Source: CAIKMD01 sp963729935 (GTDB lineage Bacteria > Pseudomonadota > Alphaproteobacteria > ATCC43930 > CGMCC-115725). Taken from it: 63,986 nt of DNA. The notes below the pieces were generated by a model. It saw nothing but the letters and a program-made list of their open reading frames with translations. It did no database searches and was not told where the DNA came from. The stretch covers positions 1 to 63,986 of the forward strand of contig CAVSPW010000001.1 in NCBI GenBank assembly GCA_963729935.1, given 5' to 3'. This document shows, in pieces, positions 33,101-41,413 of this stretch. How positions within the stretch are numbered: the first letter of the stretch is position 1; each line of letters opens with the position of its first letter. A program made the position numbers and the translations under genes.

Positions 33101-34084
33101 ATGGCGCGGCGTCAGCGTTCCTCGGGCTTCATCGGCATCGACGCCGCGGTATTCGGCGCGACCGATCTCTCCGTGCCGCGCAAGATGTTTGCCGATTTCG
33201 GCCTGAAGAAGCTGAAGGATGGCAGATCGGGCTTGGTTTTCGCCACGGAAATTGGCAGCGAAATCATCGTGCGGCCAAGCGGCGCCAAGGACCTGCCGCC
33301 CAAGCTCAACCCGGGCTGCGAATTCCGCGAAGTGATCTGGGGCGTCGCGACCCAGCACGACGTCGACCGTATCGCCGCCGAGTTGAGCCGCGATCGCACC
33401 CTGCGGCGGGACCGCGACGGCACCATCCACACGGTCGATGATGGCGGCGTCAATATCGGCATCAGGGTTTGGCGCCATGGCAAGGAACCGAAACGGGCCG
33501 CGGCGCTACCTCTGAATACGCCCGGGGCGCGCGGGCGCATCGATGCGCCGAGCCCGATCTATGAACGCGCCCATCCCTTCCGCATCGGCCACATCGTCTT
33601 CGCCGTGCCGGATGTGCGTACGGCCGAGCGGTTCTACACAAAGCGCCTCGGCTTTTCCTTGTCGGATCGCTATGCCGGAGGGGCTGCGACCTTCCTGCGC
33701 TACGCGCCCCGCGCCGACCATCACAATCTTTTCATGCTGCGCCTGCCGAGCCGCGTCACGGATCTGCACCATATAGCCTTCGAAGTGCACGACATCCACG
33801 AGGTCTTCGGCGGCGGCAAGCATTTCGCCAAGCTCGGCTGGAAGACCGCGGTCGGCCCCGGACGCCATCCGATTTCGTCGGCCTATTTCTGGTATTTCGC
33901 CAACCCGCTGGGCGGCATGCTCGAATATTTCTCGAACCCCGATTTCGTGACCGAGGCATGGAAGCCGACGAATTTCCGCACCAACCGCTTTTCGGAATGG
34001 CACCTCGTCGACGGTCTTCCCGTGCCGCAGGAAACGATCCTGCGGCCATCCCTCAAAACCGTGAAGGCGATGAGCGAGGCATGA
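33101..34084 (+). CDS. VOC-family extradiol dioxygenase-like protein
   Basis: A 327-residue two-module VOC protein. The catalytic module has candidate ligands His (FRIGHIVFAVPD), His (TDLHHIAFEVHD) and Glu (GGMLEYFSNPD), a good 2-His-1-Glu triad for type I extradiol ring cleavage. AAAAGGAGTG precedes the ATG. It lies between the Mo-hydroxylase and the FAH-family hydrolase, consistent with ring opening followed by C-C hydrolysis. The real substrate is unknown. Confidence 0.86.
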   Translation: MARRQRSSGFIGIDAAVFGATDLSVPRKMFADFGLKKLKDGRSGLVFATEIGSEIIVRPSGAKDLPPKLNPGCEFREVIWGVATQHDVDRIAAELSRDRTLRRDRDGTIHTVDDGGVNIGIRVWRHGKEPKRAAALPLNTPGARGRIDAPSPIYERAHPFRIGHIVFAVPDVRTAERFYTKRLGFSLSDRYAGGAATFLRYAPRADHHNLFMLRLPSRVTDLHHIAFEVHDIHEVFGGGKHFAKLGWKTAVGPGRHPISSAYFWYFANPLGGMLEYFSNPDFVTEAWKPTNFRTNRFSEWHLVDGLPVPQETILRPSLKTVKAMSEA

Positions 34085-34148
34085 ACCCGCGGCGTCGCCG
34101 TGGCATTCGGCTGACCGGCTTGGCGCGGCAAATCGAGGAGCGCGTCGA

Positions 34149-35063
34149 ATGAGATTCGTTTCCTATCGCGCCGGCGATCTGCACGGCGTCGGCGTCATGG
34201 TGGACAATGATCGGTTCATTGCCCTGCACCGGCTGATGCCAGGCCTGCCCGCGAGCCTCCGGGAAATCCTGGAGCAAGGCGCGCTTTCGGTGAAACGCAT
34301 CGCCGAAGCCGTCAAGGGGAACGAGGGCGATCTGCACCTCGATCAGGTTCATCTCAACCCGGTCATCCCCGATCCGCATGCGACCTGGGCTTTGGCGCTC
34401 AATTTCCCGATGCATATCGACGAAACCGGGCTGACCACCTCGCCCGATTACCCGCAGATCTTTCAGCGCATGCCGATCAGCGTCGTCGGTCACCGCGAAC
34501 CGCTTTGGTGCCCCAACCCGGCCGTGGCCAAGATCTATGATTACGAAGGCGAGCTGGCCGTCGTCATCGGCAAGCCGGGGCGCCACATTCCCGTCGAGGT
34601 CGCCCTCAGCCATGTGGCCGGCTATTCCTGCTACAACGAAGGTTCGGTGCGCGAGTTCCAGGGTCATAACCGCCAATTCGGCCTTGGCAAGAATTTCGAG
34701 CGCTCGGGAAGCTTCGGCCCGTGGCTCATGACCGCCGACGAATTCGGCGATCCGAAAACCCATCGCGTCATCACCCGCCTCAACGGCGTCGAAAAGCAGA
34801 ATGAGAGCCTGGACAAGATGCTGTTCTCGGTCGAGCAGGTGATTCATTACCTCTCGACCGGCTACACGCTGCAAGCCGGCGACGTCATCGTCATGGGCAC
34901 GCCCGGCGCGCTGCGCAACCCACCCGGCTACGTTCCGGGGCCCTATGATTCCCCGCGCATCTCCGGACGAACGCGCATGAAACCCGGCGATCTCTGCGAG
35001 GTCGAGATCAGCGGGCTGGGCGTTCTCAGCAATCCGGTCATCGCGGACCCGACCGAACTCTAG
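34149..35063 (+). CDS. Fumarylacetoacetate hydrolase (FAH) family protein
   Basis: A 304-residue FAH-fold protein. The metal-binding block is complete: IYDYEGELAVVIGKPGRHIP supplies Glu ligands, and the later VAGYSCYNEGSVREFQ and MGTPGALRNPPGYVPGP match the family. FAH-family enzymes hydrolyse or decarboxylate acylpyruvate-type ring-cleavage products (as in the HpcE/5-oxopent-3-ene route). The position after the extradiol-like gene fits that task. A 23-codon ORF (34081-34152) links the two genes and overlaps this start, possibly for coupling. Confidence 0.9.
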   Translation: MRFVSYRAGDLHGVGVMVDNDRFIALHRLMPGLPASLREILEQGALSVKRIAEAVKGNEGDLHLDQVHLNPVIPDPHATWALALNFPMHIDETGLTTSPDYPQIFQRMPISVVGHREPLWCPNPAVAKIYDYEGELAVVIGKPGRHIPVEVALSHVAGYSCYNEGSVREFQGHNRQFGLGKNFERSGSFGPWLMTADEFGDPKTHRVITRLNGVEKQNESLDKMLFSVEQVIHYLSTGYTLQAGDVIVMGTPGALRNPPGYVPGPYDSPRISGRTRMKPGDLCEVEISGLGVLSNPVIADPTEL

Positions 35064-35156
35064 TCGATCGCGGGGGGCCGAATTAAGGGAGCAGAAATCA
35101 CATTCGCCTATTCACAGGGCGGAGACCGGCTATGGCCCGAACAGCCATTGCCGGCA

Positions 35157-35495
35157 ATGAGGATCGCCATGAAATGGCTGATGGCAATCGCGCTCTTGGG
35201 CGTTGCGGTGGAAGTCAGCTACGTATTTTCGCACGGATGGCATTGGGAAGATGCCGGGTTCGTCTTCCTCTGTCTCGCGTTCATATTCTTCGCAGGATAT
35301 CGAATGGCGGCGCAGCGGAAGCGTTCGAAATCGCTCGTTCCCCTCGAGCGAAAGATTACGGAATTGCAGGAACGGCTCGATAATGCCCACGCGTTAATGA
35401 TGCGGTACGCGGCCGAAGGCGATTCCCGGCGTGCGGTCAGCGCACGCGGGGCAGCATCGCAAATCGAGTCGGAACTCCGGCAACTGGGTGGGTGA
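35157..35495 (+). CDS. Small membrane protein with C-terminal coiled coil, unknown function
   Basis: A 112-residue protein: two hydrophobic segments (AMKWLMAIALLGVAVEVSYV and DAGFVFLCLAFIFFAGYRMA), then a charged helix with coiled-coil periodicity (LVPLERKITELQERLDNAHA) and a polar tail. No family recognised. The ribosome-binding site is weak, and a TTG three codons upstream is another possible start. Codon bias and segment pattern make a real gene likely; it may be the end of the catabolic transcript. Confidence 0.55.
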   Translation: MRIAMKWLMAIALLGVAVEVSYVFSHGWHWEDAGFVFLCLAFIFFAGYRMAAQRKRSKSLVPLERKITELQERLDNAHALMMRYAAEGDSRRAVSARGAASQIESELRQLGG

Positions 35496-35593
35496 GACGC
35501 CGGTATTTACCGATCAAAACGCCGGCGACGCCGTTCTGCGACGTTCGCGCGAACAAGGCAGGAACCGCGCGCGGCAAAAGCAACGCGTCGCCT

Positions 35594-35636
35594 TTAAAAG
35601 AAATCCCCTCGCCCGGCTCATCGGCCGGGCGAGGGG
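35594..35636 (-). terminator. Terminator of the ABC importer operon
   Basis: CCCCTCGCCCGGC and GCCGGGCGAGGGG form a perfect 13-bp stem with a 6-nt loop. On the minus strand it is followed by ATTTCTTTTAAA, a U-rich tail. It sits 23 bp beyond the stop of the substrate-binding protein, at the end of the leftward operon. Confidence 0.9.
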
Positions 35637-35659
35637 GTCCGTGCGTCTCGCTTCGCCTT

Positions 35660-36685
35660 TTACGAAGACGGCTTTGCGGCCATGTCCACGTATTTGTTGG
35701 TGAACATGCTGTCGAAGCTCTTCTGCGCCTCGTCCTTCTTGAGGATCCCGCCAAAGATCATCAGCTTCTGCGTATTCGAGAAAGCGGCGGCGTCATAGCG
35801 AGGTACTTCAGGTGTCGCCTTCACCAACACCTTCAGCGAATCCTTGAGATCCTCCTTGTTGGCGCCCGGCATGCGCTTCAACGCAACCTCGAGCGCCTGC
35901 TGCGGATGCTCGTGGATGAATTTGTGCGCCTCGACGTAGCCGCGCGCAAGCTTCTCGCAGATCGATTGATGGCTGTCGCAGAAGCCCTCGCGTGTCGTCG
36001 TCGTGGTCGCGATGGTGGGGGTCAGGTCGGGCAGTTCGGTGATGGCGTCCACCAGCATGCTTGCCACGCCCTGCCGCAGGGCCGTCTCGACCCAAGGATA
36101 GTTGAGCATCGCCGCGTCGATAGAGCCCGATTTCATCGCCGCGATCGCCTCGGTCGGCTGCATATAGACCTCGGTCATGTCCGTCTTGGTATTGAGCCCG
36201 CCCCCCCCGGCAAAATAGCGCAGCAGGACGTCAACCACTGTATTGGGCGAATCGACGCTGATCTTCTTGCCCTTCAAGGCGGCGACGCGCTCTTTGAGCG
36301 AGCCCTTCCAATCGAGCCCGGGAAAGGACGCCTTGTGGCCCACGAGGGCGAAGGCCTCGTGGTTGGCCATTTCAGCAATTCCCAGCATATGCCGACCGCG
36401 GATATTGCCGCGGATCAGGCTCGGTCCGGACTGCACGGCGAAATCGACGCTGCCCGCGAGCATGGCGTTGGTCGCGCCCATGCCGGTGATGTTGTGCAAG
36501 CTCACGTCGAGGCCGAGCTTCTTCCACATGCCCATGTCCTCGGCGACATAGACCGGCAGGAAGGTCACGGTCGTCGCCGGCAGCGAGATCGAGGTGTTCT
36601 CCATCGTCGCAGCCTGCGCCGGGACCCCGAGCGCGATCGTACTCACCAATGCCGCAGCCATCGCGGCGGTTCCAAGCATCTTCAC
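35660..36685 (-). CDS. ABC transporter substrate-binding protein (SsuA/TauA/NMT1-like)
   Basis: A 341-residue periplasmic binding protein with a signal peptide (MLGTAAMAAALVSTIALGVPAQA). The NMT1/SsuA-type blocks are VTFLPVYVAEDMGMWKKLGL, GMGATNAMLAGSVDFAVQSG and GKKISVDSPNTVVDVLLRYF. The start is taken as GTG 36685 because GGGAGGAGG lies just upstream; an ATG two codons later is also possible. It is last in a permease-ATPase-permease-SBP operon. The ligand could be a sulfonate, pyrimidine or aromatic carboxylate; the convergent aromatic-type genes favour the last, as an inference. Confidence 0.9.
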   Translation of the reverse strand: MKMLGTAAMAAALVSTIALGVPAQAATMENTSISLPATTVTFLPVYVAEDMGMWKKLGLDVSLHNITGMGATNAMLAGSVDFAVQSGPSLIRGNIRGRHMLGIAEMANHEAFALVGHKASFPGLDWKGSLKERVAALKGKKISVDSPNTVVDVLLRYFAGGGGLNTKTDMTEVYMQPTEAIAAMKSGSIDAAMLNYPWVETALRQGVASMLVDAITELPDLTPTIATTTTTREGFCDSHQSICEKLARGYVEAHKFIHEHPQQALEVALKRMPGANKEDLKDSLKVLVKATPEVPRYDAAAFSNTQKLMIFGGILKKDEAQKSFDSMFTNKYVDMAAKPSS

Positions 36686-36737
36686 GACTTCCTCCTCCCT
36701 GTTGAGCCCTGCCCGCACGCGCGGCCCGGGCTGCGCT

Positions 36738-37544
36738 TCAAATCGTCATGTCGCGCGCCACTGGACGCCAGGCGAGCGAGCGCGCCTGCACCCGCTTCAA
36801 GGCCGCGTTGACGCCGATCACCAGCACCGTGACGATCACCGCGCCGGCGACCACGCCCGTCGTGTCGTTGAGCGAGCGCGCGTTCTGGATGTACCAGCCG
36901 AGCCCTGAATCCGCGGCGATGAACTCGCCCACCACCGCGCCCGAGAGCGCCCGCGGCAGCGCGATCTTGAGCCCGGCGAAGAGGAAGGGCTTCGCCGTGT
37001 TCCAGACGATCTCGCGGCTGATGAACCATTCGCTGGCGCCGGCCACGCGCAATGTGGCGACGAGCTTCGGATCGACGCTCATGATCCCCGCGAGCCCGTT
37101 ATAGAAGAGCAGAAAGAACACGATCGAGGCGACGAAGATGATCTTGGTGGGAATGCCGATCCCGAACCACAGGATGAAGAGCGGCGCCAAGGCGAGCTTC
37201 GGCATGCCGAAAGCCGCCGAGATGAAGGGATCGAGCGCCGCCATCAGCCGCGGCGAGAGGCGCAAGAGGAAGGGCAGCGCCGCGCCGCCCGCCCCGCCCA
37301 GCGCCATGCCGACCGCCGCCTCCCAGAACGTCACCGCCGTATCATGCGCGAGCCGGCCCGAGACCGTGATCTGCCAGATCCGCGCCAAGGTATCGACCGG
37401 GCCGGGCAGCCAGTCCGCCCCCATCACGTTGGTGCCGAATTGCCACACCACCAGGAAGGCGATGCCCAGGGCGATGCGCCCGGCGGGCACGAGATTGCGC
37501 TTGGCGCGCCAGCGCGGCAGCGTGCGGACGGCGGTGAGGCTCAC
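36738..37544 (-). CDS. ABC transporter permease (SsuC/TauC-like)
   Basis: A 268-residue inner-membrane permease with about six transmembrane helices. The EAA-loop region is VATLRVAGASEWFISREIVWNTAKPF, and the block GMPKLALAPLFILWFGIG is a hallmark of the NitT/TauT group. Its ATG overlaps the ATPase stop by 4 nt. With the second permease at 38.3 kb it probably forms a heterodimer, unusual for this group, where one permease gene is common. Confidence 0.92.
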   Translation of the reverse strand: MSLTAVRTLPRWRAKRNLVPAGRIALGIAFLVVWQFGTNVMGADWLPGPVDTLARIWQITVSGRLAHDTAVTFWEAAVGMALGGAGGAALPFLLRLSPRLMAALDPFISAAFGMPKLALAPLFILWFGIGIPTKIIFVASIVFFLLFYNGLAGIMSVDPKLVATLRVAGASEWFISREIVWNTAKPFLFAGLKIALPRALSGAVVGEFIAADSGLGWYIQNARSLNDTTGVVAGAVIVTVLVIGVNAALKRVQARSLAWRPVARDMTI

Positions 37545-38341
37545 TGGATCTCCCTCCGTACGGTCTCGAACATGTCGCCGAAGCCTTCGAGCTTGTAGAG
37601 ATTGCCGAGGTCGCGCGGGCGGCGGATGTCGACGCGGTGCTGCGCGATCACCTTGGCCGGCGACTTCGACAGCACCAGCACGCGGTCGCCCAGTGCGATC
37701 GCCTCGCCGATATCGTGGGTGACGAAGACAATCGTTTTGCGCCCGTGATTCCAGAGCCGCAGCAGATCCTGCTGCAGTTGGCCGCGCGTCTGCGCGTCGA
37801 CCGCGCCGAAGGGCTCGTCCATCAGGATGATCGGTGGATCATAGGCAAGGGTGCGGATGAGCGAGGCGCGCTTCCGCATGCCGCCCGAGAGCTCGTGCGG
37901 GTAATAGCGCTCGAAGCCGATGAGGTTGGTCGCGTGCAGCAGCTCCTCAACCCGCTTTTGGGCCGCGTCGTCGTACCGTCCCTGGAGCTTCAGCGGCAAG
38001 GTCACGTTGTCGATGAGCGTGCGCCACGGCAGCAGATTGTCGTCCTGCGTCACATAGCCGATCTGGCAGTTCCATCCAGGATTGAGCGCGGCCGCGTCGC
38101 CGGTCTCGATCAGCTCGCCACGGAAGAATATCTCGCCCCCGCTCGCGCCGTCGACCTGGGCGATGATGTTGAGCAACGTCGATTTGCCGGCGCCCGATGG
38201 TCCGACCATGGTGAGGAATTCCTGGTCCGCGACATGGAACGAGAGATCGGCGAGGATCAAGGGCGCTTGCGCGTCGCCCGCGCGCGGCGGAAAACTCTTG
38301 GCGAGGCCCTTGACCTCGAGGATGGGCTGGATGTCGCTCAT
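37541..38341 (-). CDS. ABC transporter ATP-binding protein (SsuB/TauB-like)
   Basis: A 266-residue ATPase: Walker A GPSGAGKSTLL, Q-loop VTQDDNLLPWRT, signature LSGGMRKRASLIRTL, Walker B IILMDEPFGAVD and H-loop VTHDIGEAI are all intact. The signature has MRKR where many relatives have MRQR. The ATG overlaps the upstream permease stop (ATGA). Energises the importer encoded with the two permeases and the binding protein. A longer upstream frame is antiparallel permease sequence and was rejected. Confidence 0.95.
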   Translation of the reverse strand: MSDIQPILEVKGLAKSFPPRAGDAQAPLILADLSFHVADQEFLTMVGPSGAGKSTLLNIIAQVDGASGGEIFFRGELIETGDAAALNPGWNCQIGYVTQDDNLLPWRTLIDNVTLPLKLQGRYDDAAQKRVEELLHATNLIGFERYYPHELSGGMRKRASLIRTLAYDPPIILMDEPFGAVDAQTRGQLQQDLLRLWNHGRKTIVFVTHDIGEAIALGDRVLVLSKSPAKVIAQHRVDIRRPRDLGNLYKLEGFGDMFETVRREIQ

Positions 38342-39204
38342 GCGCCCACCACCCTTCCGCCGAGCCCGTTCTGCGGCGGCGGGCGCCAACGCAGCAGCCA
38401 GCGCTCGGCCCGCGCGACCAGGAGATTGATCGCCACCACCAGCAAGGTCAGCGTCACCAGTGCGACGAAGACGAGCGTGGTGTCGAAATCCGTGGCGCCC
38501 GAATTGATCATGAAGCCGAGCCCGCGATTGGAGGAGATAAGCTCGCCCACCACGGCGGCGCCAATCGCATAGGGCGCGGCGATGCGGAAGCCTGCGAAGG
38601 TATAGGCGATGGCGCCCGGCCAGACGACGTGGCGCGCGATGTCGCGCTCCTTGGCGCCGAAGACGCGCATCACGCTCACATATTGCGCGTTGACCGCGTT
38701 GACGCCGGCGGCGGTCGAGAAGAAAACAAGGAACGAGACGATCGAGGCGACGAGCGCCACCTTGGGCTCGAGATCGACGCCGAACCACAGGATGAACAAA
38801 GGCGCGAGCGCGAGTTTCGGCACGCCGTAGCCGCCGGCGAGATAGGGATCGAGAATGGCGTTCGTCACCGGCCGCCGGCGCAGCACGAAGGGCAGCAGTG
38901 CGCCCGGAATGCCGCCCACCAGCGCGCCGTAGAACGCTTCCTTCATCGTGACGATCGTGTTGAAATAGAGGTCGCCGTTCTGGACCTCGTCAATGAAGCG
39001 GGTGAGAACGCGCCACGGGCTCGAGAACCAGATCGTGCCGAAATATTCGCTGCAGAACTGCCACAGCGCGATCACCAGCACGAAAACGACGAGACGGTCG
39101 ACATGAACGCGCCATGACGGCACGCGCGCCACACGTACCGCACGACGGCGCGGCATGACGCCGCCTCTGACGGCAGGGCTCAAACTGTCGCGCGATGCTG
39201 CCAT
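38338..39204 (-). CDS. ABC transporter permease, second (SsuC/TauC-like)
   Basis: A 288-residue permease with about six transmembrane helices, a cytoplasmic N-terminus rich in Arg, the GVPKLALAPLFILWFGVDLEP block and EAA-like loop SVMRVFGAKERDIARHVVWP. GTGGGAGG upstream supports the MAASRDSL start. First gene of the importer operon, so the promoter should lie in the gene-poor region to its right. It is similar enough to the other permease to suggest an old duplication. Confidence 0.91.
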   Translation of the reverse strand: MAASRDSLSPAVRGGVMPRRRAVRVARVPSWRVHVDRLVVFVLVIALWQFCSEYFGTIWFSSPWRVLTRFIDEVQNGDLYFNTIVTMKEAFYGALVGGIPGALLPFVLRRRPVTNAILDPYLAGGYGVPKLALAPLFILWFGVDLEPKVALVASIVSFLVFFSTAAGVNAVNAQYVSVMRVFGAKERDIARHVVWPGAIAYTFAGFRIAAPYAIGAAVVGELISSNRGLGFMINSGATDFDTTLVFVALVTLTLLVVAINLLVARAERWLLRWRPPPQNGLGGRVVGA

Positions 39205-40009
39205 CGTCGCCTCCCACTTTCGCGGCGCGCCTGCCCCGGCGCGTGCCACGGTTCAAGATCGGCGGCAGCGCTCCGAAGAGGCGCCCACCGCGCTCTGCCG
39301 CGTTTCCCGCAGCATTCGTTAGTCGAAACATAGGAAACTAATGCCGTCTCGTCAAACCGCTCGTGTCGCCAACAAGGAGCGGGTCAGATGAGGCAAGTGA
39401 ACTGGGGAGGAATTTTTCTACTGGGTATTTTTCACGTCACGGCGGGCTCGTGAACAAACAACAAGAACGGCAGGAAACCAAGTGTGGCTTCGCCATGCAC
39501 GAAACGGCGTCGTTCCTGTTTTACCCGAGTTGTAACGCTCCGATCTCGAGCGTAGCGTGAATGCGTCATCCAATGCGGGGTGACGCGCGGTTGCGGTTTC
39601 ACGAAAGCCGGGTTTGACCACCACGCGGTCACGGCGCCCACACATAGATCTTCACGACATGGCGCTATCAAGGTGACATGTCGTAGCTCCGGCGAAGGTC
39701 GCCGGCTCCATCTCATGCGCGGAGACGCGCAAGCAAGTGGCCAAGCCGGTCGCTGAGTCAATGCGGAAGCGAACCCACGCTTCGACACTGACCGCTTCGT
39801 TACCGGTGTATCTATGCCAATACACTTTCGACATCAAACCGTGTGGAGTGAGCCAGATGAAGAAGCTCGGTCTTGAAGCACGACGGACCGCTCTATCTCG
39901 ATTCGCCGCCGAGCAGGAATTCGCGATCATTGCCGAACGACAATGTTCGTCTCTGAGCCGCGGAGCCGCACGGCCGCGCACTTAAGTGGCTGATTATATG
40001 AGATTATTC
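39205..40009. other. Gene-poor 0.8-kb region left of the island
   Basis: No credible coding frame, RNA or terminator is seen. The sequence is more AT-rich than its surroundings and holds only short unrelated open frames, such as a 43-codon one beginning MKKLGLEARRTALSRFAAEQ at 39857, which may be a remnant. The promoter of the ABC operon should be near 39,210-39,350. This may be decayed DNA at the edge of the integration site. Confidence 0.6.
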
Positions 40010-40054
40010 TGGTGCCGACGCGCAGATTCGAACTGCGGACCTACTGATTACGAA
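40010..40054 (-). repeat. Left 45-bp direct repeat: displaced 3' end of tRNA-Thr(CGT), attL-like
   Basis: 45 bases are identical to 56425-56469, which is the 3' part of the intact tRNA-Thr gene from CCA to the anticodon loop, in the same orientation. Outside the 45 bp the two sites differ at once. This is what site-specific integration by a tyrosine recombinase into a tRNA 3' half leaves behind: an intact tRNA at one end and its original 3' fragment at the other. Confidence 0.92.
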
Positions 40055-40092
40055 GTCGTGGCTAGAAGGGGAAAGCGGCGGAAACCCTGAGT

Positions 40093-40160
40093 CATTTGGT
40101 CCTGCCGTGTCCGGTGCCGGCCACGGATTTCTGCGGCTTTCCAGGGCCAAGGACCAAATG
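40093..40160. repeat. 11-bp inverted repeat enclosing a smaller hairpin, near the left island end
   Basis: CATTTGGTCCT (40093-40103) is the reverse complement of AGGACCAAATG (40150-40160). Between them CCGTG and CACGG can form an inner stem around a GC-rich loop. This 68-bp structure lies about 40 bp inside the left repeat. It may be a recombinase or excisionase arm site, a structured RNA or an older transposon scar; the sequence does not decide. Confidence 0.5.
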
Positions 40161-40218
40161 AACGGCATCCTCGCGGACATGACCTCACGACGTACTATTT
40201 CTTCGGCGCTCACTTCAC

Positions 40219-40290
40219 AGGCCTGTAGCTCAGGGGGAGAGCGCCGCGTCGGCCTCGCGGAGGGCGAGGGTTCGAGTTACCGCGGCCCCG
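40219..40290 (+). other. Degenerate tRNA-like sequence
   Basis: The D-arm (GCTC ... GAGC) and an anticodon-like stem (CCGCG/CGCGG around a 7-nt loop) are present, and TTCGAGT resembles a T-loop, but the T-stem does not pair and the acceptor stem has mismatches. It looks like a decayed tRNA rather than a working gene. The rest of the 40055-40433 stretch has only the inverted repeat described separately and no gene. Confidence 0.35.
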
Positions 40291-40433
40291 ATGCGCTCGC
40301 GCCGAGATTCTATCGTACACGGCAAATCAGTGGTACTTTGGCCAAGCGCGCGTGAAGACATGATGCGGATCGTTAAAATTGCCGGATTGTGGCTCCATTT
40401 GTTCCGCAATTGGCGCCCAAGAGACAGGTCGAA

Positions 40434-40709
40434 ATGAAAGATTTGAGCCCCCCATCGGTGCAGGAAGCCGAACTTGCACAGTTGATCGTAAAAACCTTGA
40501 ATTTGGAGGTCTCGGCTTCGGAAATCGACGCGGAGGCTCCTCTATACGGCGAGGGCCTCGGCCTGGATTCGATCGATATTCTTGAGATCGCCCTGGGCGT
40601 TTCCAAGGTGTTCGGAGTCAAATTGCGCGCCGATGACAAGAACAACATCGAGATCTTTCAGTCGTTGCGCAGCCTAAATGCCTACATCCAGCAGCATCGG
40701 ACCAAGTGA
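40434..40709 (+). CDS. Acyl carrier protein of the aryl-polyene-type cluster
   Basis: A 91-residue ACP. The phosphopantetheine site is Ser46 in GLGLDSIDILEIALG, and the flanking helices are typical. It is the first gene of the island's biosynthetic operon; its stop is directly followed by the ATG of the next gene. Aryl-polyene clusters usually have two ACPs (ApeE and ApeF); only one is seen here, so it may serve both starter loading and chain extension, or a second ACP is encoded elsewhere. Confidence 0.92.
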   Translation: MKDLSPPSVQEAELAQLIVKTLNLEVSASEIDAEAPLYGEGLGLDSIDILEIALGVSKVFGVKLRADDKNNIEIFQSLRSLNAYIQQHRTK

Positions 40710-41372
40710 ATGCCGAGCCGGGCCGTTGGGATCGGCAGAGCCGTCGTCTTCGCGTTGCTCGCCGCCGCACCGATCACGATCCATTTTGCCGTCGTGACGG
40801 GAAAATGGCCTGGGCTCATCTTCGCGATCCCGCTGCTTCAGCTGCTCGTCATCGGTGCGGCGATGCTCGCGCGGCCGGGCTCGTGGCGGCGCTGGATCGT
40901 CATCGCTGCCATCCTCTCGCTTCTGGCCCTCGCCTACGGCGAAGCGAGCCGGCTTGATCTCGCCGGCGTTTCCGGGATCCCCCACGCGCTCGCCTATTCG
41001 AGCCTGTTCGTTGCTTTCGGCGTCTCGCTTCTGCCGGGTCGCGTACCTGTTCTGACGCGCCTCGTCTGCCGCGTGCGCGGCCCGCTGCCGCCCGGGCTCT
41101 ACGCCCATACGCGGCACGTGACGGCGGCATGGTGCATTTTTTTCGCCGGCCAGCTCGTCGCGTCGTTGGCGCTATTCCTCTTCGCGCCGATCGAAATCTG
41201 GTCGCTCTTCATCAACGTCTTAAACCTGCCGCTCGTGGCGACGATGTTCATCGTCGAATACGTCTACCGTATCCTCCGGTTTCCCGACTTTCCGCATGAC
41301 AAGCTTTCCGACATAATGAAGTTCCTGGCGGTAATCTCGAAGAACGGGTCACGGCAAGCGGATTCCGTCTGA
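40710..41372 (+). CDS. COG4648-type membrane protein of aryl-polyene clusters (ApeG-like)
   Basis: A 220-residue polytopic protein with about six hydrophobic segments (VVFALLAAAPITIHFAVVTG, LIFAIPLLQLLVIGAAMLA, WIVIAAILSLLALAYG and others). The central region LLPGRVPVLTRLVCRVRGPL and HTRHVTAAWCIFFAGQ is the recognisable COG4648 pattern, a family that nearly always accompanies aryl-polyene ligases and ACPs. It may anchor the biosynthetic complex at the inner membrane. Function is not established. Start codon abuts the ACP stop. Confidence 0.84.
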   Translation: MPSRAVGIGRAVVFALLAAAPITIHFAVVTGKWPGLIFAIPLLQLLVIGAAMLARPGSWRRWIVIAAILSLLALAYGEASRLDLAGVSGIPHALAYSSLFVAFGVSLLPGRVPVLTRLVCRVRGPLPPGLYAHTRHVTAAWCIFFAGQLVASLALFLFAPIEIWSLFINVLNLPLVATMFIVEYVYRILRFPDFPHDKLSDIMKFLAVISKNGSRQADSV

Positions 41373-41413
41373 ACGCGGCGCGTTTTCATTCTCCGTCCAC
41401 CAATCGCTTCTCG

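Noticed and set aside
35492..36811. A 439-codon plus-strand frame opposite the substrate-binding protein
   Set aside because: Shadow of a clear periplasmic binding protein gene that has a signal peptide, ribosome-binding site and terminator.
40107..40355. An 82-codon plus-strand frame near the left island end
   Set aside because: It runs through the degenerate tRNA-like sequence and shows no protein family pattern.
39205..40433. Integrase gene for the island
   Set aside because: I looked in both end regions for a tyrosine recombinase C-terminal RxxH...Y pattern in all frames and found none; only the excisionase-like remnant at the right end is credible.
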